A stretch of 64,000 nucleotides of DNA from JAZGER01 sp036480335 (GCA_036480335.1 JAZGGH010000037.1:1-64000), one strand, 5' to 3'. Shown: positions 26,410 to 35,852, counted from the stretch's first letter. A program made the numbers and translations. Notes: generated by a model from the letters alone, not told the origin.

Positions 26410-27012
26410 ATGAATCAACATTTAATAATATTATTCTTACTGATATGCAGTAGTTTAGCTTTCGCTGGCGGAGTCGCGACGGCTGGAAAAGATAAAGCAC
26501 TAATTTGTACCGCTTGTCATGGGGCAGACGGTAATAACTCTAATGCAGAATATCCAGTGTTAGCAGGGCAAGTAGAATCTTACTTACTTAAACAGCTGAA
26601 AGACTTTAAATCAGGGGCCAGGGTCGATGACCACATGACGTCGATGGTCTTAGCCGTTGAAGAATCAGATTTTGAAGACATTATTGCCTATTTTTCAAGC
26701 CAGCCAATCAGAAAACGTCCCGAAAAGAGTAAAAATCATGAAATAAATTCGGGTAAAAGCATCTTCATTTCTGGCATCAAAAATAAATCTGTGCCAGCCT
26801 GCTCAAGCTGCCATGGGAGCAAAGGTTTAGGAAACAAAGAGACTGCATACCCTTCCCTCGCTTCCCAGCATGAGGAGTATATCGCTAAGACTCTAAAAGA
26901 CTTCCGAGACGGAAAACGCAAAAATGATAAAGATAAACTCATGAGAAATGTGGCGTCAAAACTTAGTGATAAAGAAATTGAGGCTCTAGCTATTTATATC
27001 AGCAATCTTTGA
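26410..27012 (+). CDS. Dihaem cytochrome c4-like protein
   Basis: The 200-aa protein has a Sec signal peptide (cleavage near AFA-G, residue 19) and two class I cytochrome domains. The haem motifs are CTACH at 33-37 and CSSCH at 131-135, about 98 residues apart, as in cytochrome c4. Each domain has the YPxLAxQxxxYxxKxLKDFxxG pattern typical of c4. It is 25 bases downstream of the superoxide reductase-like gene and 22 bases upstream of the cupredoxin gene. Electron transfer within this operon is the natural reading. Confidence 0.92.
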   Translation: MNQHLIILFLLICSSLAFAGGVATAGKDKALICTACHGADGNNSNAEYPVLAGQVESYLLKQLKDFKSGARVDDHMTSMVLAVEESDFEDIIAYFSSQPIRKRPEKSKNHEINSGKSIFISGIKNKSVPACSSCHGSKGLGNKETAYPSLASQHEEYIAKTLKDFRDGKRKNDKDKLMRNVASKLSDKEIEALAIYISNL

Positions 27013-27034
27013 TTGTAAAGAAAACAGGAAACTG

Positions 27035-27496
27035 ATGATGATAAAAACACTCACTATTTTTAAAAAAATATTATTACTATCCCAATTACTGTCAGCCTCT
27101 GCTTTTGCAGAAGGAGATATGACTGCTCAATATCCTATTGAAGTCACTGTTAACCTTGGCGACAAAAGCAATAAACTTCGTTTCTATCCCTCGGCATTAA
27201 AGTTTGAAACTGGTAAGCTGTATAAATTGGTTATTAAGAATCCCAGTAAACAAAAACACTACTTTAGTGCAGTAGGACTCTCTCATTCGGTTTTTACACG
27301 CAAGGTTCAAATCGTTAATGCAAGCAATGCCACAATGGTTGAAGTGAAAGGTATCATCAATGAAATTGAGGTTTACCCAGAGGGAATAGCGGAATGGTGG
27401 TTTGTTCCAGTAAAAATGCTTAACAATAGTCCATTGCACTGCTCTATTAAAGGTCATACTGAAGCTGGAATGACGGGAGTTATTACGATTAAATAA
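27035..27496 (+). CDS. Periplasmic type-1 copper protein (cupredoxin-like)
   Basis: The 153-aa protein has a signal peptide (cleavage near AFA-E, residue 25) and a cupredoxin fold. The mononuclear copper ligands can be read as H75 (KHYF), C136, H141 and M146, in a C-x4-H-x4-M arrangement near the C terminus (HCSIKGHTEAGM). It is the last gene of the operon. It could be an electron carrier between the c4 cytochrome and the superoxide reductase-like protein, or to a terminal oxidase; the family includes uncharacterised plastocyanin-like proteins. Confidence 0.82.
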   Translation: MMIKTLTIFKKILLLSQLLSASAFAEGDMTAQYPIEVTVNLGDKSNKLRFYPSALKFETGKLYKLVIKNPSKQKHYFSAVGLSHSVFTRKVQIVNASNATMVEVKGIINEIEVYPEGIAEWWFVPVKMLNNSPLHCSIKGHTEAGMTGVITIK

Positions 27497-27720
27497 ATTG
27501 GAAATACCTAATAAAACCTCACCAAACGTAATTTTTATGTTCCAGCTATGAAATGCGCACAGATGTGAAAGCTGATCCGAATCTATTTGTCAGCGGGTCA
27601 AATTTCTTAAACCCTCTCTCTGCAAAGATTACTACCTGGCGTTAAAAATCCATGATAGGCAACTCAGCATAACCCGGCCAGGACTCGATACGATAGACAT
27701 GGACGAAATGAACGCAGTGA

Positions 27721-28647
27721 TTATTGTGAAATAGCCGCTGCAATACTACGAAACTGCGTAATATAAGGAATAGTCTCATCACTATTACGCAATGCCACAT
27801 ACAGATTTCTGTGCATTCCACCTCGACCGAGGCGGATATTTTTCACGCTCAATGTTTCCGCATAACTGTCTGCCAGCCATTCCGGAAAAACACAAACACC
27901 TCTCTGTAACGCTACCATTTGTGCCATCAATTCAACTGACTCTATGTTTCGAATACAATCCGGCCTGATACCTGCCGGATTCAAAAAATGTGTCAATACA
28001 TCGAGTCGATCAGGGGCTACCGGAAATACCAGCAGGGTTTCATCAGCAAGATCTTTGGCGAGCAGATGCTTCCGTGTTGCCAGCCTGTGCGTCTCTGCCA
28101 CCATCAAAACCAGTTCATACTCGGCAATTTCATCATAATGAACGCCCTTCATTGCCACCTTGTCTGGCGTTACCAGAATATCAATGTGGTGGTTCCGCAA
28201 ACCTTCCAGCCCGGAAAACTGAAACTTGTTAATGATATCAATATCGACATCTGGCATCTGTTCAAGAAACACACCAATGACCGTCGTTAACCAACGGTAA
28301 CAGGGATAACATTCAACGCCGATCCGCAGAATGCCCTGGCGCCCTTCTCCATAGGCCTTGAGTGTCTGCTCAGCCTGCTGCAACACCGGCAATATCTGTT
28401 GTGCCGTCTGCAACAGCAATTCACCCGCCTGGGTCAGGCGCAAATTACGACCCTGGCGCTCCCAGAGTTTTACTTCGAGCTTCTTTTCCAGATAACGGAT
28501 CTGGTGAGACAGGGCTGACTGACTCAGGCAAAGCGCGTTTGCTGCTTCTGTCAGCGTACCGTTAATTGCCAGCGCCTGAATGATGGTGAGGTGACTACGC
28601 TCAATCATATTATGAATAAATTTCATCAATAAAGTAATTATCATCAT
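27721..28647 (-). CDS. metR: MetR, LysR-type activator of methionine genes
   Basis: MetR activates metE with homocysteine as co-inducer. The protein has an N-terminal winged helix (LTEAANALCLSQSALSHQIRYLEKKL) and a LysR substrate domain with RIGVECYPCYRWL and PDVDIDI, typical of MetR. It is divergent from metE, the standard arrangement. The conserved start IERSHL corresponds to an ATG at 28608 that has no ribosome-binding site. GAGG fits the upstream ATGs at 28647 and 28644 better, giving a 13-residue extension. The 308-aa form is reported. Confidence 0.93.
   Translation of the reverse strand: MMIITLLMKFIHNMIERSHLTIIQALAINGTLTEAANALCLSQSALSHQIRYLEKKLEVKLWERQGRNLRLTQAGELLLQTAQQILPVLQQAEQTLKAYGEGRQGILRIGVECYPCYRWLTTVIGVFLEQMPDVDIDIINKFQFSGLEGLRNHHIDILVTPDKVAMKGVHYDEIAEYELVLMVAETHRLATRKHLLAKDLADETLLVFPVAPDRLDVLTHFLNPAGIRPDCIRNIESVELMAQMVALQRGVCVFPEWLADSYAETLSVKNIRLGRGGMHRNLYVALRNSDETIPYITQFRSIAAAISQ
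28613..28625. promoter_or_regulatory. MetR box
   Basis: On the minus strand the sequence is TGAAATTTATTCA, an exact match to the MetR consensus TGAANNTNNTTCA. It lies about 90 bases upstream of the metE start. If metR starts at 28647 the box is inside its first codons; if it starts at 28608 the box is in its leader. Confidence 0.72.
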
Positions 28648-28713
28648 TTTACCTCATCAGTTAACGTTCTTATACTTTTTTGTTTGTCACTATATAATCA
28701 GGGAAGCATTGCA

Positions 28714-31008
28714 ATGATCACAACTCACTCACTCGGATTTCCAAGAATCGGCAAACAACGAGAGCTGAAATTCGCGCTGGAAAAATACTGGGATAACAAT
28801 CTGACTCGCAGGGAGCTACAACAAACTGCCACCCATCTGCGGCAACAAAACTGGCAGCAACAAACCCGCCTGGATCTGGTGCCGGTGGGAGATTTCTCAC
28901 TTTACGATCAGGTGCTGGATACCAGTTTCATGCTCGGCCATCTTCCTGCTCGAATTAGACAGATACCTGCCGCTGAACAGAGCGACGAGCTGGACAACTA
29001 CTTTCGCCTTGCAAGGGGCCGCGCTGCAGCCGATGATAAACATGCGGTACAGGCGGCAGAAATGACAAAATGGTTTGACACCAACTACCATTATATTGTG
29101 CCCGAATTTGAAGGCACGACGACTTTTTCATTGAATGCTGACCGCTTGTTGGAGCAGATCACTGAAGCTAGACAATCAGGTATTCAGGCAATCAAGCCCG
29201 TCATTATCGGCCCGGTCACCTGGCTGTGGCTGGGCAAATCACGCGATAATAGCAACCGACTCGACTTACTGGATAAACTGATTCCGGTATACGCGCAACT
29301 CCTGAAAATACTTCAGCAAGCCGGCATCGACTGGGTACAAATAGATGAACCCGTACTGGTCATGGAGCTTTCATCTGAATGGCAGCACGCCATCAGAAAA
29401 ACCTATTACGATTTGCAAAGAGCACCAATCAAAATTCTGCTGGCCACCTATTTCGGTGCCTTACAGGAAAATCTACAACTGGCCTGTGATCTGCCGGTCG
29501 ATGGACTGCATATTGATGCGATTAATGCCCATGATGAAGTCACTAAACTGGTCGACTGGTTGCCTGCGCACAAAGTACTGTCGCTAGGTGTTATTAATGG
29601 CCGCAACATCTGGAAAACCGACTTACAGGCAACGCTTACATGGCTTCAACCAATTCATCAACGCCTGCAAGAGCGGTTATGGCTAGCACCGTCCTGTTCG
29701 TTATTACATGTGCCTGTCGATCTCAACAGTGAACAGAAACTGGATATCCGCAACTGGTTAGCTTTCGCCACGCAAAAAATTGAAGAACTGGCAACGCTGG
29801 CAACCGCTCTCAATCATGGTAGCGAAGCTGTCGCAGAAAAGCTGGCCGACAATCAGGCAGCGATTAACAGCCGACAGCAATCAGAACGGGTGCACAATAA
29901 ACAGGTAAAGCAACGTCTGGCCAATGTTTCAGATCAACTGGCTAATCGTCAATCGAATTACGCAACGAGATCAACCCTGCAATGCCAGCAACTCAATCTG
30001 CCGATCTATCCAACAACCACCATCGGTTCCTTCCCACAAACACTGGAAATACGTCATACCAGGCGAGACTACCGCACCGGCAAGATTTCAAAGACCCTCT
30101 ATCAGCAGGCGATGCACAACGAAATTAAAGCCTGTATTCAACAACAGGAAGCACTGGGCCTGGATGTATTGGTGCATGGTGAACCGGAACGCAATGACAT
30201 GGTGGAATACTTTGGCGAACAGTTAAACGGCTATGCCTTTAGCCAATTCGGCTGGGTTCAGTCCTATGGCTCACGCTGCGTCAAACCGCCAATTATTTTT
30301 GGTGATATCAGCCGCCCCAGGCCAATGACTGTCGACTGGATCAGCTACGCCCAGTCACTCACCTCGAAACCGGTCAAAGGCATGCTGACTGGACCGGTGA
30401 CTTTGCTGAACTGGTCGTTCGTGCGTGACGATCAACCACATTCACAAACCTGTCTGCAACTGGCACTGGCAATCCGTGACGAAGTCCTGGATCTGGAAAA
30501 GGCTGGCGTACAAATCATCCAGATTGATGAGGCCGCCCTGCGCGAAGGTTTACCATTACGCCAGGCTCAGTGGAAGCACTATCTGGCCTGGGCCATCCGG
30601 GCATTCCGGATCACAGCCAACGGCGTCCGGGATAACACCCAGATACATACCCATATGTGCTATTCCGAATTCAATGACATCATCAGGGCGATTGCTGATA
30701 TGGATGCTGATGTGATCACCATTGAAACCTCGCGCTCAGACATGGAATTACTGGATGTCTTCGAAGCATTTCAATACCCCAATGAAATTGGCCCAGGTGT
30801 TTATGATATTCACTCGCCAAATATTCCTTCCGTGGACGCCATTGTTCAGTTAATGAAGAAAGCTGCGCAACATATCCCGGCCAACCGCCTCTGGGTAAAC
30901 CCGGATTGCGGCTTGAAAACCCGCCAATGGGAAGAAGTTACACCGGCACTGGTCAATATGGTGGCAGCCAGTAAACGCCTCAGGGAAGCCAATCTGGCAG
31001 TTATATGA
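28714..31008 (+). CDS. metE: Cobalamin-independent methionine synthase
   Basis: MetE transfers a methyl group from 5-methyltetrahydropteroyl-triglutamate to homocysteine without B12. The product is 764 aa from the ATG at 28714, which has GGGAAG upstream and the family N terminus HSLGFPRIGKQRELKFALEKYW. Zinc ligands are H647 and C649 (HMC) and C732 (PDCGLKTR), and the duplicated barrel motifs PTTTIGSFPQT and IQIDEAALREGLPL are present. The upstream TTG at 28684 is less likely. It is controlled by the divergent metR. Confidence 0.96.
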   Translation: MITTHSLGFPRIGKQRELKFALEKYWDNNLTRRELQQTATHLRQQNWQQQTRLDLVPVGDFSLYDQVLDTSFMLGHLPARIRQIPAAEQSDELDNYFRLARGRAAADDKHAVQAAEMTKWFDTNYHYIVPEFEGTTTFSLNADRLLEQITEARQSGIQAIKPVIIGPVTWLWLGKSRDNSNRLDLLDKLIPVYAQLLKILQQAGIDWVQIDEPVLVMELSSEWQHAIRKTYYDLQRAPIKILLATYFGALQENLQLACDLPVDGLHIDAINAHDEVTKLVDWLPAHKVLSLGVINGRNIWKTDLQATLTWLQPIHQRLQERLWLAPSCSLLHVPVDLNSEQKLDIRNWLAFATQKIEELATLATALNHGSEAVAEKLADNQAAINSRQQSERVHNKQVKQRLANVSDQLANRQSNYATRSTLQCQQLNLPIYPTTTIGSFPQTLEIRHTRRDYRTGKISKTLYQQAMHNEIKACIQQQEALGLDVLVHGEPERNDMVEYFGEQLNGYAFSQFGWVQSYGSRCVKPPIIFGDISRPRPMTVDWISYAQSLTSKPVKGMLTGPVTLLNWSFVRDDQPHSQTCLQLALAIRDEVLDLEKAGVQIIQIDEAALREGLPLRQAQWKHYLAWAIRAFRITANGVRDNTQIHTHMCYSEFNDIIRAIADMDADVITIETSRSDMELLDVFEAFQYPNEIGPGVYDIHSPNIPSVDAIVQLMKKAAQHIPANRLWVNPDCGLKTRQWEEVTPALVNMVAASKRLREANLAVI

Positions 31009-31093
31009 CGCTATACGGCTATATATCATTAACAGAAGCTGATTGCACAACCGATACACAAGCAATAATATAGGCGAGTATTTTTAACTGGAT

Positions 31094-31118
31094 GACAGGA
31101 TCTGATGCAGATCCTGTC
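31094..31118. other. Hairpin between metE and the desaturase gene
   Basis: A perfect 10-bp inverted repeat GACAGGATCT / AGATCCTGTC encloses GATGC and ends 5 bases before the desaturase start codon. No T-run follows. It could act as a 5' leader structure that hinders ribosome access, or as part of the end of the metE transcript. Confidence 0.5.
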
Positions 31119-31123
31119 TGACT

Positions 31124-32266
31124 ATGATGGATCCCCGCCTTATGCAGATAGATTACCAACAGGTCAACCAGCAACAACTGGCCAGCGACATAGACGAAAT
31201 TCGCAACAATATCGGTACCCCAACCTACGAAGACTTCCAGCACCTGAAAAAAGTGGAACGCTGGGGTCGATTTTCGGCTTTTCTCGGCTACGCTATGGCC
31301 TGGATATTTCCGTTAAACATCCTTGGTGCCTTCCTTATCAGTATTGGCAACATCAGCCGCTGGGCCAATGTTGCCCACCCGGTCTTGCACGGCGCCTATG
31401 ACAAAGTGCCTGGCATCCCCAAACGCTACACCAGCAAAGGCTTCGCCAAAGGTTGGCGTCGTTTGATCGACTGGCTGGACTGGATTGAGCCTGCTGCCTG
31501 GGATCAGGAACACAACAAAATGCATCACTACAATCTGGGTGAAAACACCGACCCGGATAACATAGAACTGAATATGCAATGGCTACGTAACTCACGCATG
31601 CCTATGTGGTTACGCTATGCCATCGTCATGGTATTTGCCGGTATATGGAAGCTCGCCTACTACGCCCCGAATACCTTGAAAATGATCACCAATACCGAAC
31701 GGCGTCGCCGCGGCGAAAAAGAACATGAAAGCTTTCTGCGCCTGGATGCGCTCACCCCGTTTGGCAAGGATGGCATGCGGCTCTGGCTACGCGGCTATCT
31801 GCCTTATGCAGGTTTTCGTTTTGTCCTACTACCCCTGTTGTTTCTGCCACTGGGCACGCAAGCTGTTTTCAATGTTTTCATGGCATCGTTACTCGCCGAG
31901 TTCATCACCAATCTGCATTCATTCCTGGTCATTATCCCAAATCACTCGGCTGATGACATTTATCGTTTTGAACAACCCGGCAAAAGCCGCGGTGAATTTT
32001 ATCTACGCCAAATCATCGGCACCGTCAATTACCAGACCGGCACTAACCGCATAGACTTCATGCACGGCTGGCTCAATTACCAGATCGAACATCACCTGTT
32101 CCCTTCCCTGCCACTAAACCACTACCAGAAAATGCAGACACTGGTAAAAGATATCTGCCAGAAACACCGTCTGCCCTATCGCCAGGAAAATGTCTTCAAA
32201 CGCCTACGTATGACACTCGACCTGATGGTTGGAAAAACCAGCCTGCTGGTCATTGATCATGCCTAG
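31124..32266 (+). CDS. Membrane fatty acid desaturase
   Basis: The 380-aa protein belongs to the membrane di-iron desaturases. The three histidine boxes are H85-x3-H89 (HPVLH), H130-x3-HH (HNKMHH, 130-135) and QIEHHLFP near residue 321. Several hydrophobic spans lie between them. The QIEHH form of the third box is typical of the front-end/delta-6-like group, but no cytochrome b5 domain is fused. It probably alters membrane lipid unsaturation; regiospecificity cannot be told. A hairpin lies directly before the start codon. Confidence 0.87.
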   Translation: MMDPRLMQIDYQQVNQQQLASDIDEIRNNIGTPTYEDFQHLKKVERWGRFSAFLGYAMAWIFPLNILGAFLISIGNISRWANVAHPVLHGAYDKVPGIPKRYTSKGFAKGWRRLIDWLDWIEPAAWDQEHNKMHHYNLGENTDPDNIELNMQWLRNSRMPMWLRYAIVMVFAGIWKLAYYAPNTLKMITNTERRRRGEKEHESFLRLDALTPFGKDGMRLWLRGYLPYAGFRFVLLPLLFLPLGTQAVFNVFMASLLAEFITNLHSFLVIIPNHSADDIYRFEQPGKSRGEFYLRQIIGTVNYQTGTNRIDFMHGWLNYQIEHHLFPSLPLNHYQKMQTLVKDICQKHRLPYRQENVFKRLRMTLDLMVGKTSLLVIDHA

Positions 32267-32309
32267 CCCGGATATTGCACCAATAGTAGCCATGATATAA
32301 AGGAGCTCC

Positions 32310-32816
32310 ATGAAAACCCGCTCATTCTTTCTGCTACTTCTGTTGTCACTGCTGCCTGCCACTCAACTGCTGGCAGAAAGCCCGGTAACTGCACATGACA
32401 CCGTGTTCAAACTGGTCGTCGATCAACCGGCAGATGCCGTCTATGGCACCCTCTACAAACACCTGGAAGAAGCCCGATTTTTTGTCGTCTTCGAACCCAA
32501 CATTGGCAACAACCTCGCCAATTTTTCCGAACGCTGGGGCGAAAATTACAACCGTAATAAACTCACCAGCCTGCGATCCATAGTCTTCTGCAACGCCTGG
32601 TATGCCAACCAGGTCAGCAACCTCGACCCGGATATGCTCGGCCTGTGTCCGCTACACGCCAGCGTAGTCGGACGCGATGGAAAAACCACGATTCTGTTTA
32701 ATCGTCCAACCATCGTCGCTGCCAACAGCCCTGCGCTGAAGCTGATCCGCGAGCTTGAAGAAGATGTGATAAAGTCGATCAAAGCCGGCTTCAAATCAGA
32801 CGCCAGTAAACAATAG
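32310..32816 (+). CDS. DUF302 family periplasmic protein
   Basis: The 168-aa protein has a Sec signal peptide (cleavage near LLA-E, residue 22) and a DUF302 domain over most of the mature part (ADAVYGTLYKHLEEARFFVVFEPNIG). The function is not known. AAGGAG lies about 5 bases before the ATG. It is followed by ispG after 10 bases and probably shares its transcript, without an obvious functional link. Confidence 0.82.
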   Translation: MKTRSFFLLLLLSLLPATQLLAESPVTAHDTVFKLVVDQPADAVYGTLYKHLEEARFFVVFEPNIGNNLANFSERWGENYNRNKLTSLRSIVFCNAWYANQVSNLDPDMLGLCPLHASVVGRDGKTTILFNRPTIVAANSPALKLIRELEEDVIKSIKAGFKSDASKQ

Positions 32817-32826
32817 AGATCACCAC

Positions 32827-34041
32827 ATGAGCTCGATCAAACGTCACTCAACAACTGCTGTGACCGTGGGCGATATCATCGTCGGTGGCCAGGCACCTGT
32901 CGTCGTGCAATCCATGACCAATACCGACACGGTAAATATTGATATCACCGTTGCACAGGTACAGCAGTTGACTAATGCCGGCTCTGAACTGGTCAGAATT
33001 ACAGTCAACAGTGAAGCAGCCGCTGCTGCGGTTCCGCATATCCGCGAAAAACTCGACAGCCTGGGCTGTCATGTTCCACTGATCGGCGATTTTCATTTCA
33101 ACGGCCATAAACTCCTCACCAAACACCCTGATTGTGCGGTGGCACTGGCAAAATACCGCATCAACCCCGGAAATGTTGGTCGTGGCAAAAAACGCGACGA
33201 ACAGTTTGCCGCACTTATCGAAACCGCCTGCAAACATGACAAACCGGTACGCATCGGCGTCAACTGGGGCAGTCTCGACCAGGAACTGGTGACCCGTCTG
33301 ATGGATGAAAACAACCGCAGCGCCCAACCGGCAGAAGCACAAACTATCATGCATAACATCATGATCACCTCAGCACTGGAAAATGCCGCGCGCGCCCGTG
33401 AACTGGGCATGCCAGCTAACAAAATTATCCTCTCTCTGAAAATGAGCGGCGTACAGGATCTGATCGCCGTTTATCAACGCATCGCCAGTGAATGCAACTA
33501 TGCACTGCACCTCGGCCTGACCGAAGCAGGTATGGGCTCACGTGGCATCATCGCCTCCACTGCTGCCCTCTCGGTACTGCTGCAGGCCGGCATCGGCGAC
33601 ACTATCCGCCTCTCTCTCACGCCTGAACCCGGCGCTAGCCGCACCCAGGAAGTTATCGTCGCCCAGGAACTGCTGCAATCCCTCGGCGTGCGCGCCTTCA
33701 CCCCGAGCGTTATCGCCTGCCCCGGTTGCGGCAGAACATCCAGTGACTACTTCCAGACACTGGCGCAAAGCATACAGGCCTACCTGCGCGAGCAAATGCC
33801 TCAATGGCACCAACAATATCCCGGTGTAGAAAACATGACCGTTGCCGTCATGGGCTGCGTCGTCAACGGTCCAGGAGAAAGCAAACATGCTAACATCGGC
33901 ATCAGCTTGCCTGGCACTGGAGAACGGCCAGTCGCACCGGTTTATATTGATGGCAAAAAAGGCGTCACGCTGAAAGGTGATCATATTGCTGAAGAGTTTC
34001 AGCAACTGGTTGAAGGGTATGTTGCCAGGACTTATGGGTGA
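32827..34041 (+). CDS. ispG: 4-hydroxy-3-methylbut-2-enyl diphosphate synthase
   Basis: IspG (GcpE) is the 4Fe-4S enzyme that opens methylerythritol cyclodiphosphate in the MEP pathway. The 404-aa protein is of the short bacterial type: N-terminal barrel (VGGQAPVVVQSMTNTDT) and a C-terminal FeS domain with C298 and C301 (CPGCGRTSSD) and C344 (MGCVVNGPGE). It complements ispA and dxs at 9-12 kb. Length is normal. Confidence 0.96.
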   Translation: MSSIKRHSTTAVTVGDIIVGGQAPVVVQSMTNTDTVNIDITVAQVQQLTNAGSELVRITVNSEAAAAAVPHIREKLDSLGCHVPLIGDFHFNGHKLLTKHPDCAVALAKYRINPGNVGRGKKRDEQFAALIETACKHDKPVRIGVNWGSLDQELVTRLMDENNRSAQPAEAQTIMHNIMITSALENAARARELGMPANKIILSLKMSGVQDLIAVYQRIASECNYALHLGLTEAGMGSRGIIASTAALSVLLQAGIGDTIRLSLTPEPGASRTQEVIVAQELLQSLGVRAFTPSVIACPGCGRTSSDYFQTLAQSIQAYLREQMPQWHQQYPGVENMTVAVMGCVVNGPGESKHANIGISLPGTGERPVAPVYIDGKKGVTLKGDHIAEEFQQLVEGYVARTYG

Positions 34042-34047
34042 AATAGA

Positions 34048-35115
34048 ATGTTTGATACAATTTACCCACTGATTAGTACATATATTCCGTTCCTGTTCAT
34101 CACTACCACTTTAATTGGCATACTCTGGGCAGTACATTGGCTGTTAATTGCCAAACACGGTGCTGTCGAGAATGAGCAACTGTTTTCCCGGCAATTAATG
34201 ATGCTGGGGCTTACCCTGGTTGCGTTGTTAATTACCGTTCTGAATTTACCCATCAACGAAAATTCGCGTAATCAACTCATCGGCCTGTTCGGCCTGCTTT
34301 TGTCAGGTGTTTTCGCATTCTCATCCACAACCGTTGTCGCCAATCTATTCGCTGGCCTGGTTATCAGATTTAACAAGCCATTCGAAATCGGTGATTTTAT
34401 AAGAGTCGGTGAACATTTCGGACGGGTCGTGGAGCGCGGTTTATTTGATACGGAAATTCAGTCTGAGAAACGCAATCTCATTTCTATTCCGAATACCTAT
34501 TTGATTACCCACCCCATTGCCACAACCCAACGTTCCGGTGCGATTGTTTCGGTTTCGCTCTCACTGGGTTATGAAATTCATCATCTGCAAGTAGAACGTC
34601 TCATGATTGATGCTGCCAGACAAAGCGGACTGGAAGATCCTTTTGTACACATTATCGAACTTGGCGACTATTCGGTGACATATCAGATCTCAGGTGTTCT
34701 GGAAGATGTAAAAGCGTTGATAACAGGACGCTCCAAATTATATCGCTTTGTACTGGATGTTCTACACGATAATAAAATTGAAATTGTATCACCGGCTTTT
34801 ATGGCGCAACGCCGCATCCCCGAAAATCAACGCATCATCCCGCCACCGATTACTCATTCCCCATCTGACTCAGCACCAATTGCCGAAGAAATTATGTTCG
34901 ACAAAGCCGAGCGCGCAGATCAGTTTGAAGAAGAAAAGCAGGCATTGCATGCAGCGATAAAAACACTGGAAGAACAACTCAAAGAGTCAGACGGTGAAGT
35001 CAGGGAAAATATTCGGCGAGCGATTGAAGATAATCAAAAACGACTGGCAATACTAAAAGCGACCGCTGCCGAACATGACAAATCGGACCAGCCGGTTAAC
35101 GATAGCCAGGCCTGA
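34048..35115 (+). CDS. MscS-type mechanosensitive channel
   Basis: The 355-aa protein has three membrane spans in its first 100 residues, then the MscS pore and beta-domain region (FSSTTVVANLFAGLVIRF, KPFEIGDFIRVGEHFGRVVERGLFDTEI). A long C-terminal charged stretch (about 285-345, KAERADQFEEEKQALHAA) is predicted as a coiled coil by its heptad pattern. The first-span layout is that of a small MscS-like channel; ion selectivity is unknown. It starts 6 bases after ispG. Confidence 0.88.
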   Translation: MFDTIYPLISTYIPFLFITTTLIGILWAVHWLLIAKHGAVENEQLFSRQLMMLGLTLVALLITVLNLPINENSRNQLIGLFGLLLSGVFAFSSTTVVANLFAGLVIRFNKPFEIGDFIRVGEHFGRVVERGLFDTEIQSEKRNLISIPNTYLITHPIATTQRSGAIVSVSLSLGYEIHHLQVERLMIDAARQSGLEDPFVHIIELGDYSVTYQISGVLEDVKALITGRSKLYRFVLDVLHDNKIEIVSPAFMAQRRIPENQRIIPPPITHSPSDSAPIAEEIMFDKAERADQFEEEKQALHAAIKTLEEQLKESDGEVRENIRRAIEDNQKRLAILKATAAEHDKSDQPVNDSQA

Positions 35116-35120
35116 TACAG

Positions 35121-35134
35121 GTATTACGTAATAC
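35121..35134. other. Perfect 14-bp palindrome after the MscS gene
   Basis: GTATTACGTAATAC is a perfect palindrome 5 bases past the stop codon, between convergent genes. It has no loop and is more like a protein-binding site than a terminator. No owner is known. Confidence 0.3.
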
Positions 35135-35218
35135 GCCCAGCGTGACCGACCACGCCAGCAAAAACTCAGACAGAGAGGAATAAAAGCACACTGGTAGGAG
35201 ATTGCCTTAAGGGCGTAA

Positions 35219-35677
35219 TTAATGTGAAATCCGGGTGTTACGACCACCAGAAATAATACGAACACGCTCACCAACGACAAATTTTTCATTGGGTGACAAA
35301 GCCTGCACAATGGCTATGGTTCGTCCATTTTCCATAGAAACTGTGATTTCCACACCACTTGTGCGTGTTACACCCTCTTCAATAGCCGCACCTGCCAACC
35401 CGCCTACAACTGCACCAATAACAGCCAGCACATGACTGGCCGTACGCCCACTAACATTACTACCGGCAAGCCCACCAATCAGAGTGCCAGCACCACTACC
35501 AATGGGTGTTTTGGTCCCCTCTATATTGACAGGTCTCAACTGCTCAATAATACCGTATTCAACCTGCTGAACTGCTCGAGCTTCAGATCGACTATAACTA
35601 TCCCCCGCCAGATTTGAGGCACATCCGGCAAGACTGGCCGCAATGAGTAGTAATACAATAGAAACACTGTTTTTCAT
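35219..35677 (-). CDS. SlyB-like glycine-zipper outer-membrane lipoprotein
   Basis: The 152-aa protein has a lipoprotein signal with lipobox LAGC (lipidated C19) and a glycine-zipper segment (GSGAGTLIGGLAGSNVSG, then IGAVVGGLAGAAIEEG), followed by a C-terminal beta domain with VVGERVRII. This is the SlyB/Pcp (17-kDa antigen-like) pattern. SlyB-type proteins are outer-membrane integrity factors. The ATG at 35677 is preferred: AAGG is 9 bases upstream of it but abuts the earlier ATG at 35686. Confidence 0.86.
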   Translation of the reverse strand: MKNSVSIVLLLIAASLAGCASNLAGDSYSRSEARAVQQVEYGIIEQLRPVNIEGTKTPIGSGAGTLIGGLAGSNVSGRTASHVLAVIGAVVGGLAGAAIEEGVTRTSGVEITVSMENGRTIAIVQALSPNEKFVVGERVRIISGGRNTRISH

Positions 35678-35852
35678 GATATTCATCCTTAAAACCTACT
35701 TTATATTGACTTAGAACTGCATCATAAGTTCTTTTACAAGAATATTCCAAATAATATATGATTGTCAGATGTTCCGCCTAGAAACACCGCATCTCTTTGT
35801 CTAACAGGCTATAATCACCTGCCAAATCACATTACTCAAAGAGGATAAAATC

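Noticed and set aside
27590..27720. A third, degenerate copy of the MITE-like repeat
   Set aside because: It shares GCGTTAAAAATC and AACGCAGTG-like pieces, but their order and spacing do not match and no terminal repeats are visible.
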